From Lichenicoccus sp965277665 (lineage in GTDB: Bacteria > Pseudomonadota > Alphaproteobacteria > Acetobacterales > Acetobacteraceae): a stretch of 64,000 nucleotides of DNA. Under the pieces are notes generated by a model. It did not search any database. It was given only the letters and a program-made list of their open reading frames with translations, and was not told the origin of the DNA. Below, one piece after another: positions 50,699 through 59,719 of this stretch (positions are counted from its first letter, which is position 1; each line of letters starts with the position of its first letter). The translations under genes were made by a program, and so were the position numbers. The stretch lies in the NCBI RefSeq assembly GCF_965277665.1, contig NZ_OZ255835.1, positions 310,001-374,000 on the forward strand. The letters are read 5' to 3'.

Positions 50699-53600
50699 AT
50701 GAATGCCATTGTCGTGGTCGCCCTGCGGCGGCCGCTGACCTTCGTGGTGATGAGCATCCTGATCCTGCTGTTCGGGATCATCGCGGTGTTCAAGACCCCG
50801 ACCGACATCTTCCCCAACATCAAGATCCCGGTGGTCGCCGTGGTCTGGACCTATACCGGCCTGCTGCCGCAGGACATGTCCGGACGGGTCATCTACTATT
50901 ACGAGCGGTCGCTGACCGCGACCGTCGAAAACATCGAGCACATCGAAAGCCAGTCGCTGTACGGCCGCGGCATCGTCAAGATCTTCTTCCAGCCGGGCAC
51001 CGACATCGCAGCCGCCCAGGCGCAGATCACCTCGATCTCGCAGACGGTGCTCAAGCAGATGCCGGCCGGCATCACCCCGCCGCAGGTGCTGTCGTACAAC
51101 GCCTCCTCGGTGCCGGTGCTGGACCTGCAGGTCTCCGCACCCGGCCTGACCTCGTCGCAGGTCTACGACATGGCGTCGAACCTGATCCGGCCGCAGCTGA
51201 TCTCGGTGCCGGGGGCGGCCATCCCCACCCCCTATGGTGGCGCCTCGCTGAATGTCGAGATCGACCTCGACCAGCGCAAGCTGCTGGCGCATGGCCTGAC
51301 CGCGGTCGATGTGGGCCGCGCGCTCGCCACCCAGAATGTCGTGCTGCCGGCCGGCGACCAGAAGATCGGCGCCATCGACTACATGGTCGAGACCAACTCG
51401 ACGCCGCTCAAGGTGGAGAGCTTCAACAACCTGCCGATCAAGCAGGTCGGCAATGCCGTCATCTATCTGCGCGACGTGGCGCACGTCTATCGCGGCTCGC
51501 CGCCGCAGCAGAACGCGGTTCTGGTGCACGGCAAGCAGGCGGTGCTGATCGAGGTGCTCAAGAGCGGCGACGCCTCCACGCTCGCTGTGGTCAGCGGCAT
51601 CAAGGCGATGCTGCCCGGCATCCTCAAGACGCTGCCGCCGGGCACCACCATCACGCCGCTGAACGACGCCTCGGGCTTCGTGCGCGACAGCGTGCGCGAG
51701 GTGGTGCAGGAGATGGTCACCGCCGCCTTCCTGACCGGCATGACCGTGCTGCTGTTCCTCGGCAGCTGGCGCTCGACGCTGATCGTGGCGACCTCGATCC
51801 CGCTCTCCATCCTGTGCTCGGTGCTGGCGCTGTCGTGGCTCGGCCAGACCATCAACGTGATGACGCTGGGCGGCCTGGCACTCGCGGTCGGCATCCTGGT
51901 CGACGACGCCACCGTGATGATCGAGAACATCGACGCCCATCTCGAGCACGGCGCCGAGCTGGAGCCGGGCATCATCGAGGCGGCGAACCAGATCGTGGTG
52001 CCGACCTTCGTCGCCACCTTGTGCATCTGCATCGTCTGGCTGCCGCTGTTCCAGCTGTCTGGCATCGGCGGCTGGCTGTTCATGCCGCTGGCCGAGGCCA
52101 TCATCTTCGCAATGATCGCCTCCTTCATCTTGTCGCGCACGCTGGTGCCGACGATGGCCGCCTGGCTGCTGCGCGCCCAGGTCGCCAATCACGCGAAGGG
52201 GCCGTCCGCCAACCCGGGTCCGTTCACCCGCTTCCACCGCGGCTTCGAGCGGCGCTTCACCAGTTTCCGCGAAGGCTACCAGCGCGTGCTCGCCGGCATC
52301 GTCGCCATACGCGGCCGTTTCATCCTGGGCTTCCTGGGGGCGGCGCTGGCCTCGCTGCTGCTGATCCCGTCGCTCGGCCGCGACTTCTTCCCGAGCATCC
52401 GGTCGGGCGAGATCGACATGCACATGCGCGCGCCGATCGGCACCCGCCTCGAGGACGCCTCGATGATCTCGGTGCTGGTGAACAAGTCGGTGCGCGAGTT
52501 GCTGCCCGGGAAGGTCAGCAACCTGGTCGATAATTGCGGCCTGCCGGCCAGCGGCATCAACGAGGCGTACAACTCGACCGGCACCATCGGGCCGCAGGAT
52601 TGCGACATCACCATCAGCCTCAGGAACGACGCGGCGCCGGTGGACGCCTATCGCGCCGTGCTGCGCCGGCAGCTGCCGGCCCGCTTCCCGGGCACCGTGT
52701 TCACCTTCCTGCCCGGCGACATCACCGCCAAGATCCTGAATTTCGGCCTGCCGGCGCCGATCGACGTGCAGGTCTCCGGCCGCAATCTCGACGCCAACCT
52801 CGCCTACGCCAACCAGATGGTGGCACGCCTGCGCCGGATCCCGGGCATCGCCGACGTGCACATCCAGCAGGCCTTCAACGAGCCCACCGTGCGGGTCGCC
52901 TCCTCGCGCTCCTATGCGCTGGGCACCGGCCTCACCGAGGCGGATGTCGCCAACAATGCGCTGGCCACCCTGTCGGGCAGCGGCCAGACCGCGCCGACCT
53001 ACTGGCTCGATCCGAGCAACGGCATCTCGCACCTGGTCAACACGCAGACGCCGCAGAACCAGCTCACCAGCATGAACGACCTGGAGACGATCCCGATCGA
53101 CAAGGGCGACGGCGATCCGGGCGGCAACGGCACCCAGCTGCTGGGCGGCCTCAGCCACATCAGCCAGACCGGCAGCGCGCTGCTGAACTCGCACTACAGC
53201 ATCCTGCCGGTGATCGACATCTTCGCCACCAACCAGGCGCGCGATCTCGGCGCGGTCAACGATGCGGTGGCCGTGGTGGTGAGCCAGATGAACGGCAGCG
53301 TCCCGCACGGCGCCAGCGTCAATCTGCGCGGCCAGGCGACCACGATGGGCACCGCCTACGTACAGCTGATCGAGGGCCTCGCGCTGTCGATCCTGCTGGT
53401 CTATCTGGTGATCGTGGTGAACTTCCAGTCCTGGCTGGACCCGTTCATCATCATCTCCGCCCTGCCGGCGGCGCTGGCCGGCATTGTCTGGAGCCTGTTC
53501 CTGACCCACACCACCCTGTCGGTGCCGGCGCTGACCGGCGCGATCATGTGCATGGGTACGGCCACCGCGAACTCGATCCTGGTGGTGGCGTTCGCCCGCG

Positions 53601-53893
53601 AGCGCCTCGCCGAGCACGGCGACGCGGTGCGCGCCGCGGTCGAGGCCGGCTACGGCCGCATCCGCCCGGTGCTGATGACGGCGCTGGCGATGATGATCGG
53701 CATGCTGCCGATGTCGTTCAGCAACACCCAGAACGCGCCGCTCGGCAAGGCGGTGATCGGCGGCCTGCTGGTGGCGACGTTCGCGACCCTGCTGTTCGTG
53801 CCCTGCGTGTTCGCGCTGCTGCACCGGGGTGAGGCAAAGGCTTCCGACCGCGAGAAGACAGAAGTACACCCGGAAGGGGCGCTGCACACATGA
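50699..53893 (+). CDS. RND-family efflux permease (AcrB/HAE1-like)
   Basis: 1064-residue inner-membrane proton antiporter. Starts MNAIVVVALRRPLTFVVMSI with the first helix, followed by two large periplasmic loops and twelve predicted helices. Proton-relay aspartates are in LALAVGILVDDATVMIENID (about 402-403), and FLGSWRSTLIVATSIPLSI is a family hallmark. Substrate unknown: loop residues do not suggest a metal pump, so organic compounds are likely. First gene of a tripartite operon with ATGA overlaps to the adaptor and from it to the outer-membrane factor; probably controlled by the upstream two-component system. Confidence 0.93.
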   Translation: MNAIVVVALRRPLTFVVMSILILLFGIIAVFKTPTDIFPNIKIPVVAVVWTYTGLLPQDMSGRVIYYYERSLTATVENIEHIESQSLYGRGIVKIFFQPGTDIAAAQAQITSISQTVLKQMPAGITPPQVLSYNASSVPVLDLQVSAPGLTSSQVYDMASNLIRPQLISVPGAAIPTPYGGASLNVEIDLDQRKLLAHGLTAVDVGRALATQNVVLPAGDQKIGAIDYMVETNSTPLKVESFNNLPIKQVGNAVIYLRDVAHVYRGSPPQQNAVLVHGKQAVLIEVLKSGDASTLAVVSGIKAMLPGILKTLPPGTTITPLNDASGFVRDSVREVVQEMVTAAFLTGMTVLLFLGSWRSTLIVATSIPLSILCSVLALSWLGQTINVMTLGGLALAVGILVDDATVMIENIDAHLEHGAELEPGIIEAANQIVVPTFVATLCICIVWLPLFQLSGIGGWLFMPLAEAIIFAMIASFILSRTLVPTMAAWLLRAQVANHAKGPSANPGPFTRFHRGFERRFTSFREGYQRVLAGIVAIRGRFILGFLGAALASLLLIPSLGRDFFPSIRSGEIDMHMRAPIGTRLEDASMISVLVNKSVRELLPGKVSNLVDNCGLPASGINEAYNSTGTIGPQDCDITISLRNDAAPVDAYRAVLRRQLPARFPGTVFTFLPGDITAKILNFGLPAPIDVQVSGRNLDANLAYANQMVARLRRIPGIADVHIQQAFNEPTVRVASSRSYALGTGLTEADVANNALATLSGSGQTAPTYWLDPSNGISHLVNTQTPQNQLTSMNDLETIPIDKGDGDPGGNGTQLLGGLSHISQTGSALLNSHYSILPVIDIFATNQARDLGAVNDAVAVVVSQMNGSVPHGASVNLRGQATTMGTAYVQLIEGLALSILLVYLVIVVNFQSWLDPFIIISALPAALAGIVWSLFLTHTTLSVPALTGAIMCMGTATANSILVVAFARERLAEHGDAVRAAVEAGYGRIRPVLMTALAMMIGMLPMSFSNTQNAPLGKAVIGGLLVATFATLLFVPCVFALLHRGEAKASDREKTEVHPEGALHT

Positions 53894-55212
53894 CGATCCA
53901 GCAACAGGTTCGCCAGGGCCCATTTGAGGGCCGCTCCTCTCGCAAGCCGAAGAGCCGGATCGGCCTGATCGCCCTGGTCGCCATGTTCCTGGCGATCATC
54001 CTGGCGGCCTGGGGTCTGTGGGACCGGCACAGCCATCTCGCCGACCTGCGCAGCTCGGCCGACGAGAATGCCGTCGACGACGTGCAGCTCATCTCGGCCA
54101 CCAGGGGCCCCGCCTCGCGCACGCTCGACCTGCCCGGCACGATCAACGCCTGGTATGCGGCGCCGATCTACGCCCAGGTCTCCGGCTACGTGCAGATGTG
54201 GTTCAAGGACTACGGCGCGAGTGTGCAGAAGAACGCGCTGCTGGCGACGATCGATGCGCCCAGCCTCGACGAGCAGTTCGAGACCGCGAAGGCGAACCTC
54301 GCGGTGGCGCAGGCGCGCTACAACCTCGCCCGCGTCACCGCGCATCGCTGGTCGGCCCTGGCCGGCACCCAGGCCGTCTCGCAGCAGGAAGTCGACGTGC
54401 AGGTCGCCAACGCCACGGCCCAGAAGGCCGAGGTGGATGCGGCGCAGCACGAGGTGGCGCGCTACCAGGCGATGGAAGCCTTCAAGAAGGTGGTGGCGCC
54501 GTTCGACGGCGTGGTCACCGCGCGCAACACCGATGTCGGCAGCTATGTCAGTGCGGCCGGCGGCGACCTGCATTCGACCGGCGGCTCGAGCGAGCTGTTC
54601 AGCGTGTCGGACATCCACAAGCTGCGCATCTATGTCTCGGTGCCGCAGGATTATTCGGCGGTGCTCAAGCCCGGACTCACCGCGAGCTTGTCGCTGTCGC
54701 AGTTTCCGGGCCGCAGCTTCCGCGCCGCGTTTCTGACCACCGCGAATGCCTTCAACCCGCAGACCCGCACCGTGGTCACCGAACTCACGGTGGACAATCC
54801 CGACCATCTGATCTGGCCGGGCACCTACACCGACGTCCGCTTCGTCATCCCGTCCGACCCCGACATCCTGATCGTGCCCGAGCAGGCGCTGCTGTTCCGT
54901 GACCAGGGCATGCAGGTGGCGCTGGTGCGGCCGGACGGCAGCGTGCATCTGCAGAACGTGACGCTCGGCCTCAATCTCGGCCAGACCGTGCAGGTGGTGG
55001 CCGGGCTGAAGCCGACCGACCGCTTCATCAACGATCCGTCCGCAGGCCTGCTCGAAGGCCAGCATGTGCATGTGGTGACCGGGGTGCCCGGGGTGGCGTC
55101 GCCGAAGGCTCCGCCGCCGACGCCCGATCCGGCGACGTCGCGCAGCGCGCGCATGAGTACGGCGCAGCGCGAGCGCATCGAGGCCGCACGCGGGGGCGCG
55201 CCCGATCAATGA
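53890..55212 (+). CDS. RND efflux periplasmic adaptor (membrane fusion protein)
   Basis: 440-residue HlyD/AcrA-type adaptor. A single N-terminal helix (IGLIALVAMFLAIILAAWGL) anchors it. The lipoyl-like hairpin halves are AAPIYAQVSGYVQMWFKDYG and VVAPFDGVVTARNTDVGSYV, flanking an alpha-hairpin (about residues 115-190). The C-terminal barrel includes VVTELTVDNPDHLIWPGTYT. The tail after 395 is proline/alanine-rich. Overlaps both neighbours by 4 bp. Confidence 0.93.
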   Translation: MTIQQQVRQGPFEGRSSRKPKSRIGLIALVAMFLAIILAAWGLWDRHSHLADLRSSADENAVDDVQLISATRGPASRTLDLPGTINAWYAAPIYAQVSGYVQMWFKDYGASVQKNALLATIDAPSLDEQFETAKANLAVAQARYNLARVTAHRWSALAGTQAVSQQEVDVQVANATAQKAEVDAAQHEVARYQAMEAFKKVVAPFDGVVTARNTDVGSYVSAAGGDLHSTGGSSELFSVSDIHKLRIYVSVPQDYSAVLKPGLTASLSLSQFPGRSFRAAFLTTANAFNPQTRTVVTELTVDNPDHLIWPGTYTDVRFVIPSDPDILIVPEQALLFRDQGMQVALVRPDGSVHLQNVTLGLNLGQTVQVVAGLKPTDRFINDPSAGLLEGQHVHVVTGVPGVASPKAPPPTPDPATSRSARMSTAQRERIEAARGGAPDQ

Positions 55213-56726
55213 GGCAGATGAAGGGAATGGCGCGGGTCGCCTGCCTCACCGGGCTGGCGGCGCTGACCTGCTGCGACCTCGCGGGCTGCGACCTGGCGCC
55301 GGCCTACCGGCCGCCGCATCCGATCCTGCCCGCGAGCTACCAGGGTTCCGGCCCGTTCACCGTGGCGCGGCCGCTCGACCAGCTGCCACGCGGGCCCTGG
55401 TGGCAGGCCTTCGGCGATCCGGTGCTCGACACCCTGGAAGCCCAGCTCGAACTCGACAACCCGAACCTCCAAGCCGCCTACGAGGCCTATACCCAGGCGC
55501 GCGACCTGGCCGGCGAGGCCCGCGCGGGGCTGTATCCGCAGCTGAACGCGCAGGCCGGGACCAGCGACAACAAGCAGTCCGAGCACCGGCTGTTCCGCAA
55601 CAGCAGCGTCGGCGCGAACGAGCAGTCGTCCAACGCCATCGGCGCCACGGTGGCGTGGGATCCGGACTTCTGGAGCCGCATCCGCAACGAAACCAAGCTC
55701 TACAAGCAACAGGCGCAGGCAACGGCGGCGGATCTCGCCAACGCCCGGCTCAGCCTCGAGGTCGAGCTGGCGTCGGACTACATGGCGCTGCGCGGCCTGG
55801 ATGCGCAGCATGGGGTCTATAGCCAGTCGATCGCACTGTATCGCCGCGCGGTCGGCATCACCGCGATGCGTCTGGCCGGCAAGATCTCCTCCGGCCTGGA
55901 TGTGGCGCGTGCGCAGAACCAGCTGTCCGCCGCCGAGGCCGAGGACACCGCGACGCTGGCCAGCCGCGCCACCCTGCAGCATGCGATCGCCGTGCTGACC
56001 GGCACCAACCCGAGCAGCTTCGTCATCGGCCCGGTCGCGGAGCCGCGTCTCGCGGTGCCGGTGATCCCGGCGGGGGTGCCGTCGACGCTGCTGCAGCGCC
56101 GCCCCGATATCGCCCAGGCCGAGCGCAGCATGGCGTCGGCCAGCACCTCGATCGGGGTGGCGCGCGCGGCGTTCTATCCGGACGTCACCATCAGCCTGCA
56201 ATCCGGCTTCGAGGATTATGGCTGGTCGCTGGCCAGCCTGCCGAACAGCCTGTGGGCGGTCGGCGCCTCCGCGGTGCTGCCCTTGTTCGAGGGCGGCCTG
56301 CGCCGCGCGGAGCTGCAGCGGAGCTGGTCGCAGTACGCGCAGACCGCGGACAACTACCGCGCCACCGTGCTGACCGCGTTCCAGCAGGTTGAGGACGGGT
56401 TGTCGCTGACTGATATCCTGGCGACGCAGTCCACGCAGCAGATCGCCGCCGTGCAGTCGGCGGTGAAGGCGCAGAACATGACGCTCGCACTCTATACCGG
56501 CGGCCTCGACAACTATCTCGACGTCACCGTGAGCCAGGTCTATGCGCTCACCGCGCAGATCGCCGCCGTGCAGGTCGAGACCGCGCGGCTGCAGGCGGCG
56601 GTGAACCTGATCGGCGCGCTGGGCGGCGGCTGGAGTACGAACGAGCTGCCGACGCCCGACCAGACCCTGCCGTTCAATCCGCTGACCCCGGGGCGCTCGC
56701 CGGGCGACGTGCATACGCCAGGCTGA
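55209..56726 (+). CDS. Outer-membrane efflux lipoprotein (NodT/OprM family)
   Basis: 505-residue TolC-like protein. A signal peptide with lipobox LAGC-D at about residue 28 is followed by LAPAYRPP, the usual NodT/OprM beginning. Two OEP repeats are visible, with LDTLEAQLELDNPNLQAAYE, TVAWDPDFWSRIRNET and GVPSTLLQRRPDIAQAERSM, ALYTGGLDNYLDVT. Forms the outer-membrane channel of the pump. Confidence 0.93.
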   Translation: MRQMKGMARVACLTGLAALTCCDLAGCDLAPAYRPPHPILPASYQGSGPFTVARPLDQLPRGPWWQAFGDPVLDTLEAQLELDNPNLQAAYEAYTQARDLAGEARAGLYPQLNAQAGTSDNKQSEHRLFRNSSVGANEQSSNAIGATVAWDPDFWSRIRNETKLYKQQAQATAADLANARLSLEVELASDYMALRGLDAQHGVYSQSIALYRRAVGITAMRLAGKISSGLDVARAQNQLSAAEAEDTATLASRATLQHAIAVLTGTNPSSFVIGPVAEPRLAVPVIPAGVPSTLLQRRPDIAQAERSMASASTSIGVARAAFYPDVTISLQSGFEDYGWSLASLPNSLWAVGASAVLPLFEGGLRRAELQRSWSQYAQTADNYRATVLTAFQQVEDGLSLTDILATQSTQQIAAVQSAVKAQNMTLALYTGGLDNYLDVTVSQVYALTAQIAAVQVETARLQAAVNLIGALGGGWSTNELPTPDQTLPFNPLTPGRSPGDVHTPG

Positions 56727-56793
56727 CATCGCCAGCTTTCCCATACCTGGAGCCTGCACCCGGCGAGCCCAGAGCTCCGTCTGACCGGGCTCC

Positions 56794-56961
56794 TTATTTG
56801 GTTGCGGAGTCGGCCATGACACCGTTCGGAAGAACGCCTGTAAGAGGTGGCATTCCATCCTCCAGCCGCGACCTGGAAATCTCTTGCGGCTGATAGCTGG
56901 CATCGCAACCAGCCAGTCCGTTCAACGACATGGTTGCTGCGAGCGCCAGTAAGGTCTTCAT
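56794..56961 (-). CDS. Tiny lipoprotein (55 aa)
   Basis: 55-codon ORF with a clear lipoprotein signal peptide: MKTLLALAATMSLNGLAGC, lipobox LAGC with Cys19. The 36-residue mature part contains MPPLTGVLPNGVMADSATK. It is below usual gene-calling limits but has the organisation of small outer-membrane lipoproteins. It points toward the RND operon from the opposite strand. Resembles the lipoprotein at 59400-59567 in size and in a PPL...NG motif. Confidence 0.55.
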   Translation of the reverse strand: MKTLLALAATMSLNGLAGCDASYQPQEISRSRLEDGMPPLTGVLPNGVMADSATK

Positions 56962-57042
56962 GGCACGGCACCACTTTCAGACTACGACGACGCCGGCGAC
57001 GACAACTGCTTGATCTCAGGTGCCCGAGGCGGGCTGTGGGAT

Positions 57043-57312
57043 CTATTGCGGCCGGCCTGCCGTGGATGGCTGGCTGCCGCCCTGGGTCTGGCTCGCCTGC
57101 GCATGCTGGTCCCGCGGACTGTAGGCCTTGCGCATCGCGCCAAGGCGGTTGATGCGAGGAGCGCCCGGCGGGACCGAGAGATCCCGGCTCGGTTGCTCGC
57201 CGACCCCATGGTCCAGGGTCTGAGCGTGTGACGCGGCAGGCATCGATGCCCCGCCGGCGATCAGCATAAACGCGGCCGCAACTCGGCCAATGAGGGCATT
57301 ACTGTTACGCAT
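57043..57312 (-). CDS. Small secreted protein (89 aa)
   Basis: 89 residues: signal peptide (RVAAAFMLIAGGASMPAASHA-Q) and a short basic, Gln/Pro-rich mature part with no recognised domain. GCGGAG precedes the ATG. The preceding gene on this strand is not within 500 bp, so it probably has its own promoter. Function unknown. Confidence 0.5.
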   Translation of the reverse strand: MRNSNALIGRVAAAFMLIAGGASMPAASHAQTLDHGVGEQPSRDLSVPPGAPRINRLGAMRKAYSPRDQHAQASQTQGGSQPSTAGRPQ

Positions 57313-57884
57313 GATACTATACTCCGCTTTGAGATTTGAGTTTGACGTCGAAGCTTGCCGACGCGTTGCTCAGGCTGGTGGATTTCTCAACAGCATCGAA
57401 CGGTAGCCGGGCAACCTGCTGTTCTTATTGTCTGGCAATCTCGTCGAGATCGTAAACCACTTCATCGTCTCCCGCCGCATTCTGTGGCCTGCCGAAGCAA
57501 GCCATTGTCTTGTCGGGGGTGATGGGGCAACGTCTCCGTGCGTGATCAGTATAACGTCGTTCGCGGCCTTGCGATTGTAACCGATCACTAAAATCGCTTT
57601 TAGTTTGTGCCGCCCCCGCTCGCTGGTGATGAAGTTCCGTGTCCTCGCCGCTCGGTGTCTGCAGAGGCAGTCGTTCCCTAAGAGGGATTTTAATTGACGA
57701 CGACAAGAGTTCATGTGACGGACACTTCGGGTCAACGCACTGATCTGTCGGCTTCGAGACGGACTAAATCGACCTCTCGACGTCAGGGTTCGGCCTGATC
57801 GTCCGGTGCTGCGCCGGTCGGCGCAAGCGGCGGAGCGCGGCCCAAAGGAAGAAGCAACAATAGGCTCTCTGGGGGGATATGTTG
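57313..57884. other. 572-bp intergenic region with no supported gene
   Basis: AT-richer than the window average. Two overlapping minus-strand frames of 93 and 121 codons exist (57370-57735), but neither shows a family motif, signal peptide or credible ribosome-binding site. It probably holds the promoters for the second OprB gene and for the small secreted protein; a possible decayed gene cannot be excluded. Confidence 0.5.
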
Positions 57885-59297
57885 ATGCTGAAGTCTCAAA
57901 CTCGCGGCCGGTGGCGAGAGGGTCAGGTCCTGCTAGTAAGCAGCGCCATGCTGTCCCTCGCCGCGGTTCCGGCGTTCGCTCAGCTTGATACTGGCACAGG
58001 GACTTTCGCCAGCTCGAAGATAAACATCACGCCGGGTGCGGATTTCGGAGCACCTCCGCTGCCAAAACCTGAAGCGCTCGTGCCAGAGGTGAATGCCACC
58101 CTGCAGCAGTACGGAACCGCTCTGCTGCTTGATAACACCAACGAGTTTCTCGGGGTGGTGAGCGGGCCTCATCAGGGCTCGACGAACGCGGGTCAGTATG
58201 CGCTCGAATGGGACCAGGACTGGAATATCCTCGCGGGTATCCCGGGCTTGCAGACGCATGCAATCGCGGTCGGGCGCTACGGCAGCCTGGCGGGAAATCT
58301 GTTCGGCGATAACGGGTTCAATCAAAGCCAGGAGATCTATGGCGCCGGAGGCAATGTCGCCGTCCACCTGGTATTCTTCTATGCTGAAGAAACCATGGCG
58401 CACGGCCGGTTCAACATCGCGGCCGGGCGAGCGCCGATGGAGAACGATTTCGACTCCAATCCGCTGAACTGCAACTTCATGAACAACTCGCTCTGCGGGA
58501 ACCCGAAGGGCGTGACCGACAATAACGCAAATGCCTCATATCCGGACGCGCAATGGTTCACCCGCCTGCGTGTCCGCCCGATTTCTCCGGTATATATCCA
58601 GTCTGGGATCTATTTCACCGAGAACAACACCTACAGTGCCACGGACGGCTACCGGTCCGGGTTCCATCTCGACAGCTCGCACATCGACGGCGAGGCGTTC
58701 CCGATCGAGGCGGGTTACGAGCCGACCTTCGGACCGGACAAGCTGCCGGGCCACTACAAGCTCGGCGCCATGTACGAGAACACCAGTCACGATACCTGGG
58801 AACTCCCGACGCAGCCGGTCCAGTCGCGCAAGGGCGGCACGCAAGCCTGGGCGCAGTTCGACCAGATGCTCGTCCGGCAGGGACCTGGCGCCACCGATGG
58901 CATCATCGTGACCGGCGACTACGTGCATAACGACGTCCGCTATTCGACGAGGGCGGACCAGTTCATCCTGGCTGGTATCGATCGCGACTTCTGGAAGGCG
59001 CGACCGCTCGACACCATCGGCGTGCTGTTCGCCTACCAGACGGTGTCCGGACAGCTCGGAAAAGTCCAGGGAGAGGAGGAGGAGCTCGGATTACCGATCA
59101 CGGGCAGCTTTGGCGGCGTCCCGAATGCCGCGGGTATCCAGACCCACGCGATCAACCTCGAGGTCGACTATCAGATCCATGTCTTTCGTGGCGTCACGCT
59201 TGCACCGGACTTCCAATACTTCATCCGCCCGAATGCCGAGGCACAGCTTCCGAACGCCGCGCTGATCGGGTTCAAGACACACATCGAGCTGTTTTAA
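57885..59297 (+). CDS. oprB: OprB-family carbohydrate-selective porin (second copy)
   Basis: 470-residue outer-membrane porin, paralogue of 39073-40500. Shared blocks include ALLLDNTNEFLGVVSGP, QEIYGAGGNVAVHLVFFYAE, LPGHYKLGAMYENTS, ATDGIIVTGDYVHND and the terminal IGFKTHIELF. A signal peptide ends AFA-Q near residue 33. ATG 57885 is chosen over 57879 because GGGGGG (57871-57876) then has an 8-nt spacer. A tiny lipoprotein gene follows about 100 bp downstream. Confidence 0.9.
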   Translation: MLKSQTRGRWREGQVLLVSSAMLSLAAVPAFAQLDTGTGTFASSKINITPGADFGAPPLPKPEALVPEVNATLQQYGTALLLDNTNEFLGVVSGPHQGSTNAGQYALEWDQDWNILAGIPGLQTHAIAVGRYGSLAGNLFGDNGFNQSQEIYGAGGNVAVHLVFFYAEETMAHGRFNIAAGRAPMENDFDSNPLNCNFMNNSLCGNPKGVTDNNANASYPDAQWFTRLRVRPISPVYIQSGIYFTENNTYSATDGYRSGFHLDSSHIDGEAFPIEAGYEPTFGPDKLPGHYKLGAMYENTSHDTWELPTQPVQSRKGGTQAWAQFDQMLVRQGPGATDGIIVTGDYVHNDVRYSTRADQFILAGIDRDFWKARPLDTIGVLFAYQTVSGQLGKVQGEEEELGLPITGSFGGVPNAAGIQTHAINLEVDYQIHVFRGVTLAPDFQYFIRPNAEAQLPNAALIGFKTHIELF

Positions 59298-59399
59298 CGT
59301 TTGCTCTCGTCGGCGCCGGAAGGCAGTTACATAATTGAACCTGCCGCTCGGGGAGCGAGCGTCAGGATCGGACCACCAGGCTCGGGGAGGAGGGTTACA

Positions 59400-59567
59400 G
59401 TGCCTGCTTACGTTCGCGGCTTCAGTCTTTGTCTGCGCGCGGCAAGCGCAATCGCGTTGTGCCTGCAGCTTTCCGCCTGTTCGGGATATAGCGGCCAGAT
59501 CACCAACGCACCGCCTCCCGCCGGGCAAGAGGGACCACCGTTGCTGACGAATGGCTTTGCGCCTTGA
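59400..59567 (+). CDS. Tiny lipoprotein (55 aa)
   Basis: GTG start preceded by GGGAGGAGGG; 55 residues. Signal peptide with basic start and hydrophobic core (LRAASAIALCLQLSAC), lipobox LSAC with Cys27, then a short proline-rich tail GQEGPPLLTNGFAP. Likely an outer-membrane or periplasmic small lipoprotein expressed with the upstream porin. Confidence 0.55.
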   Translation: MPAYVRGFSLCLRAASAIALCLQLSACSGYSGQITNAPPPAGQEGPPLLTNGFAP

Positions 59568-59719
59568 GCAGAAAAATGCCGGCTACCGCCGCCCTGTTCT
59601 CGCTCTGAATTCGGAAAAACAGTTGTTGCGGAATGATGTAAGCTTCGTGCAGTGACTCCTGCCGGGGAGATGCGCAGACTGCTCGGCGCCTCTATCAACC
59701 GAACCGGATCCCCGCGTCC

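Noticed and set aside
50678..53923. 1081-codon antisense open frame opposite the RND permease
   Set aside because: His/Arg/Gln/Asp-rich low-complexity product typical of the complementary strand of a GC-rich gene; the sense strand has full RND motifs.
57370..57735. Overlapping minus-strand ORFs of 93 and 121 codons
   Set aside because: No ribosome-binding site, signal peptide or family similarity; the region is described as intergenic.
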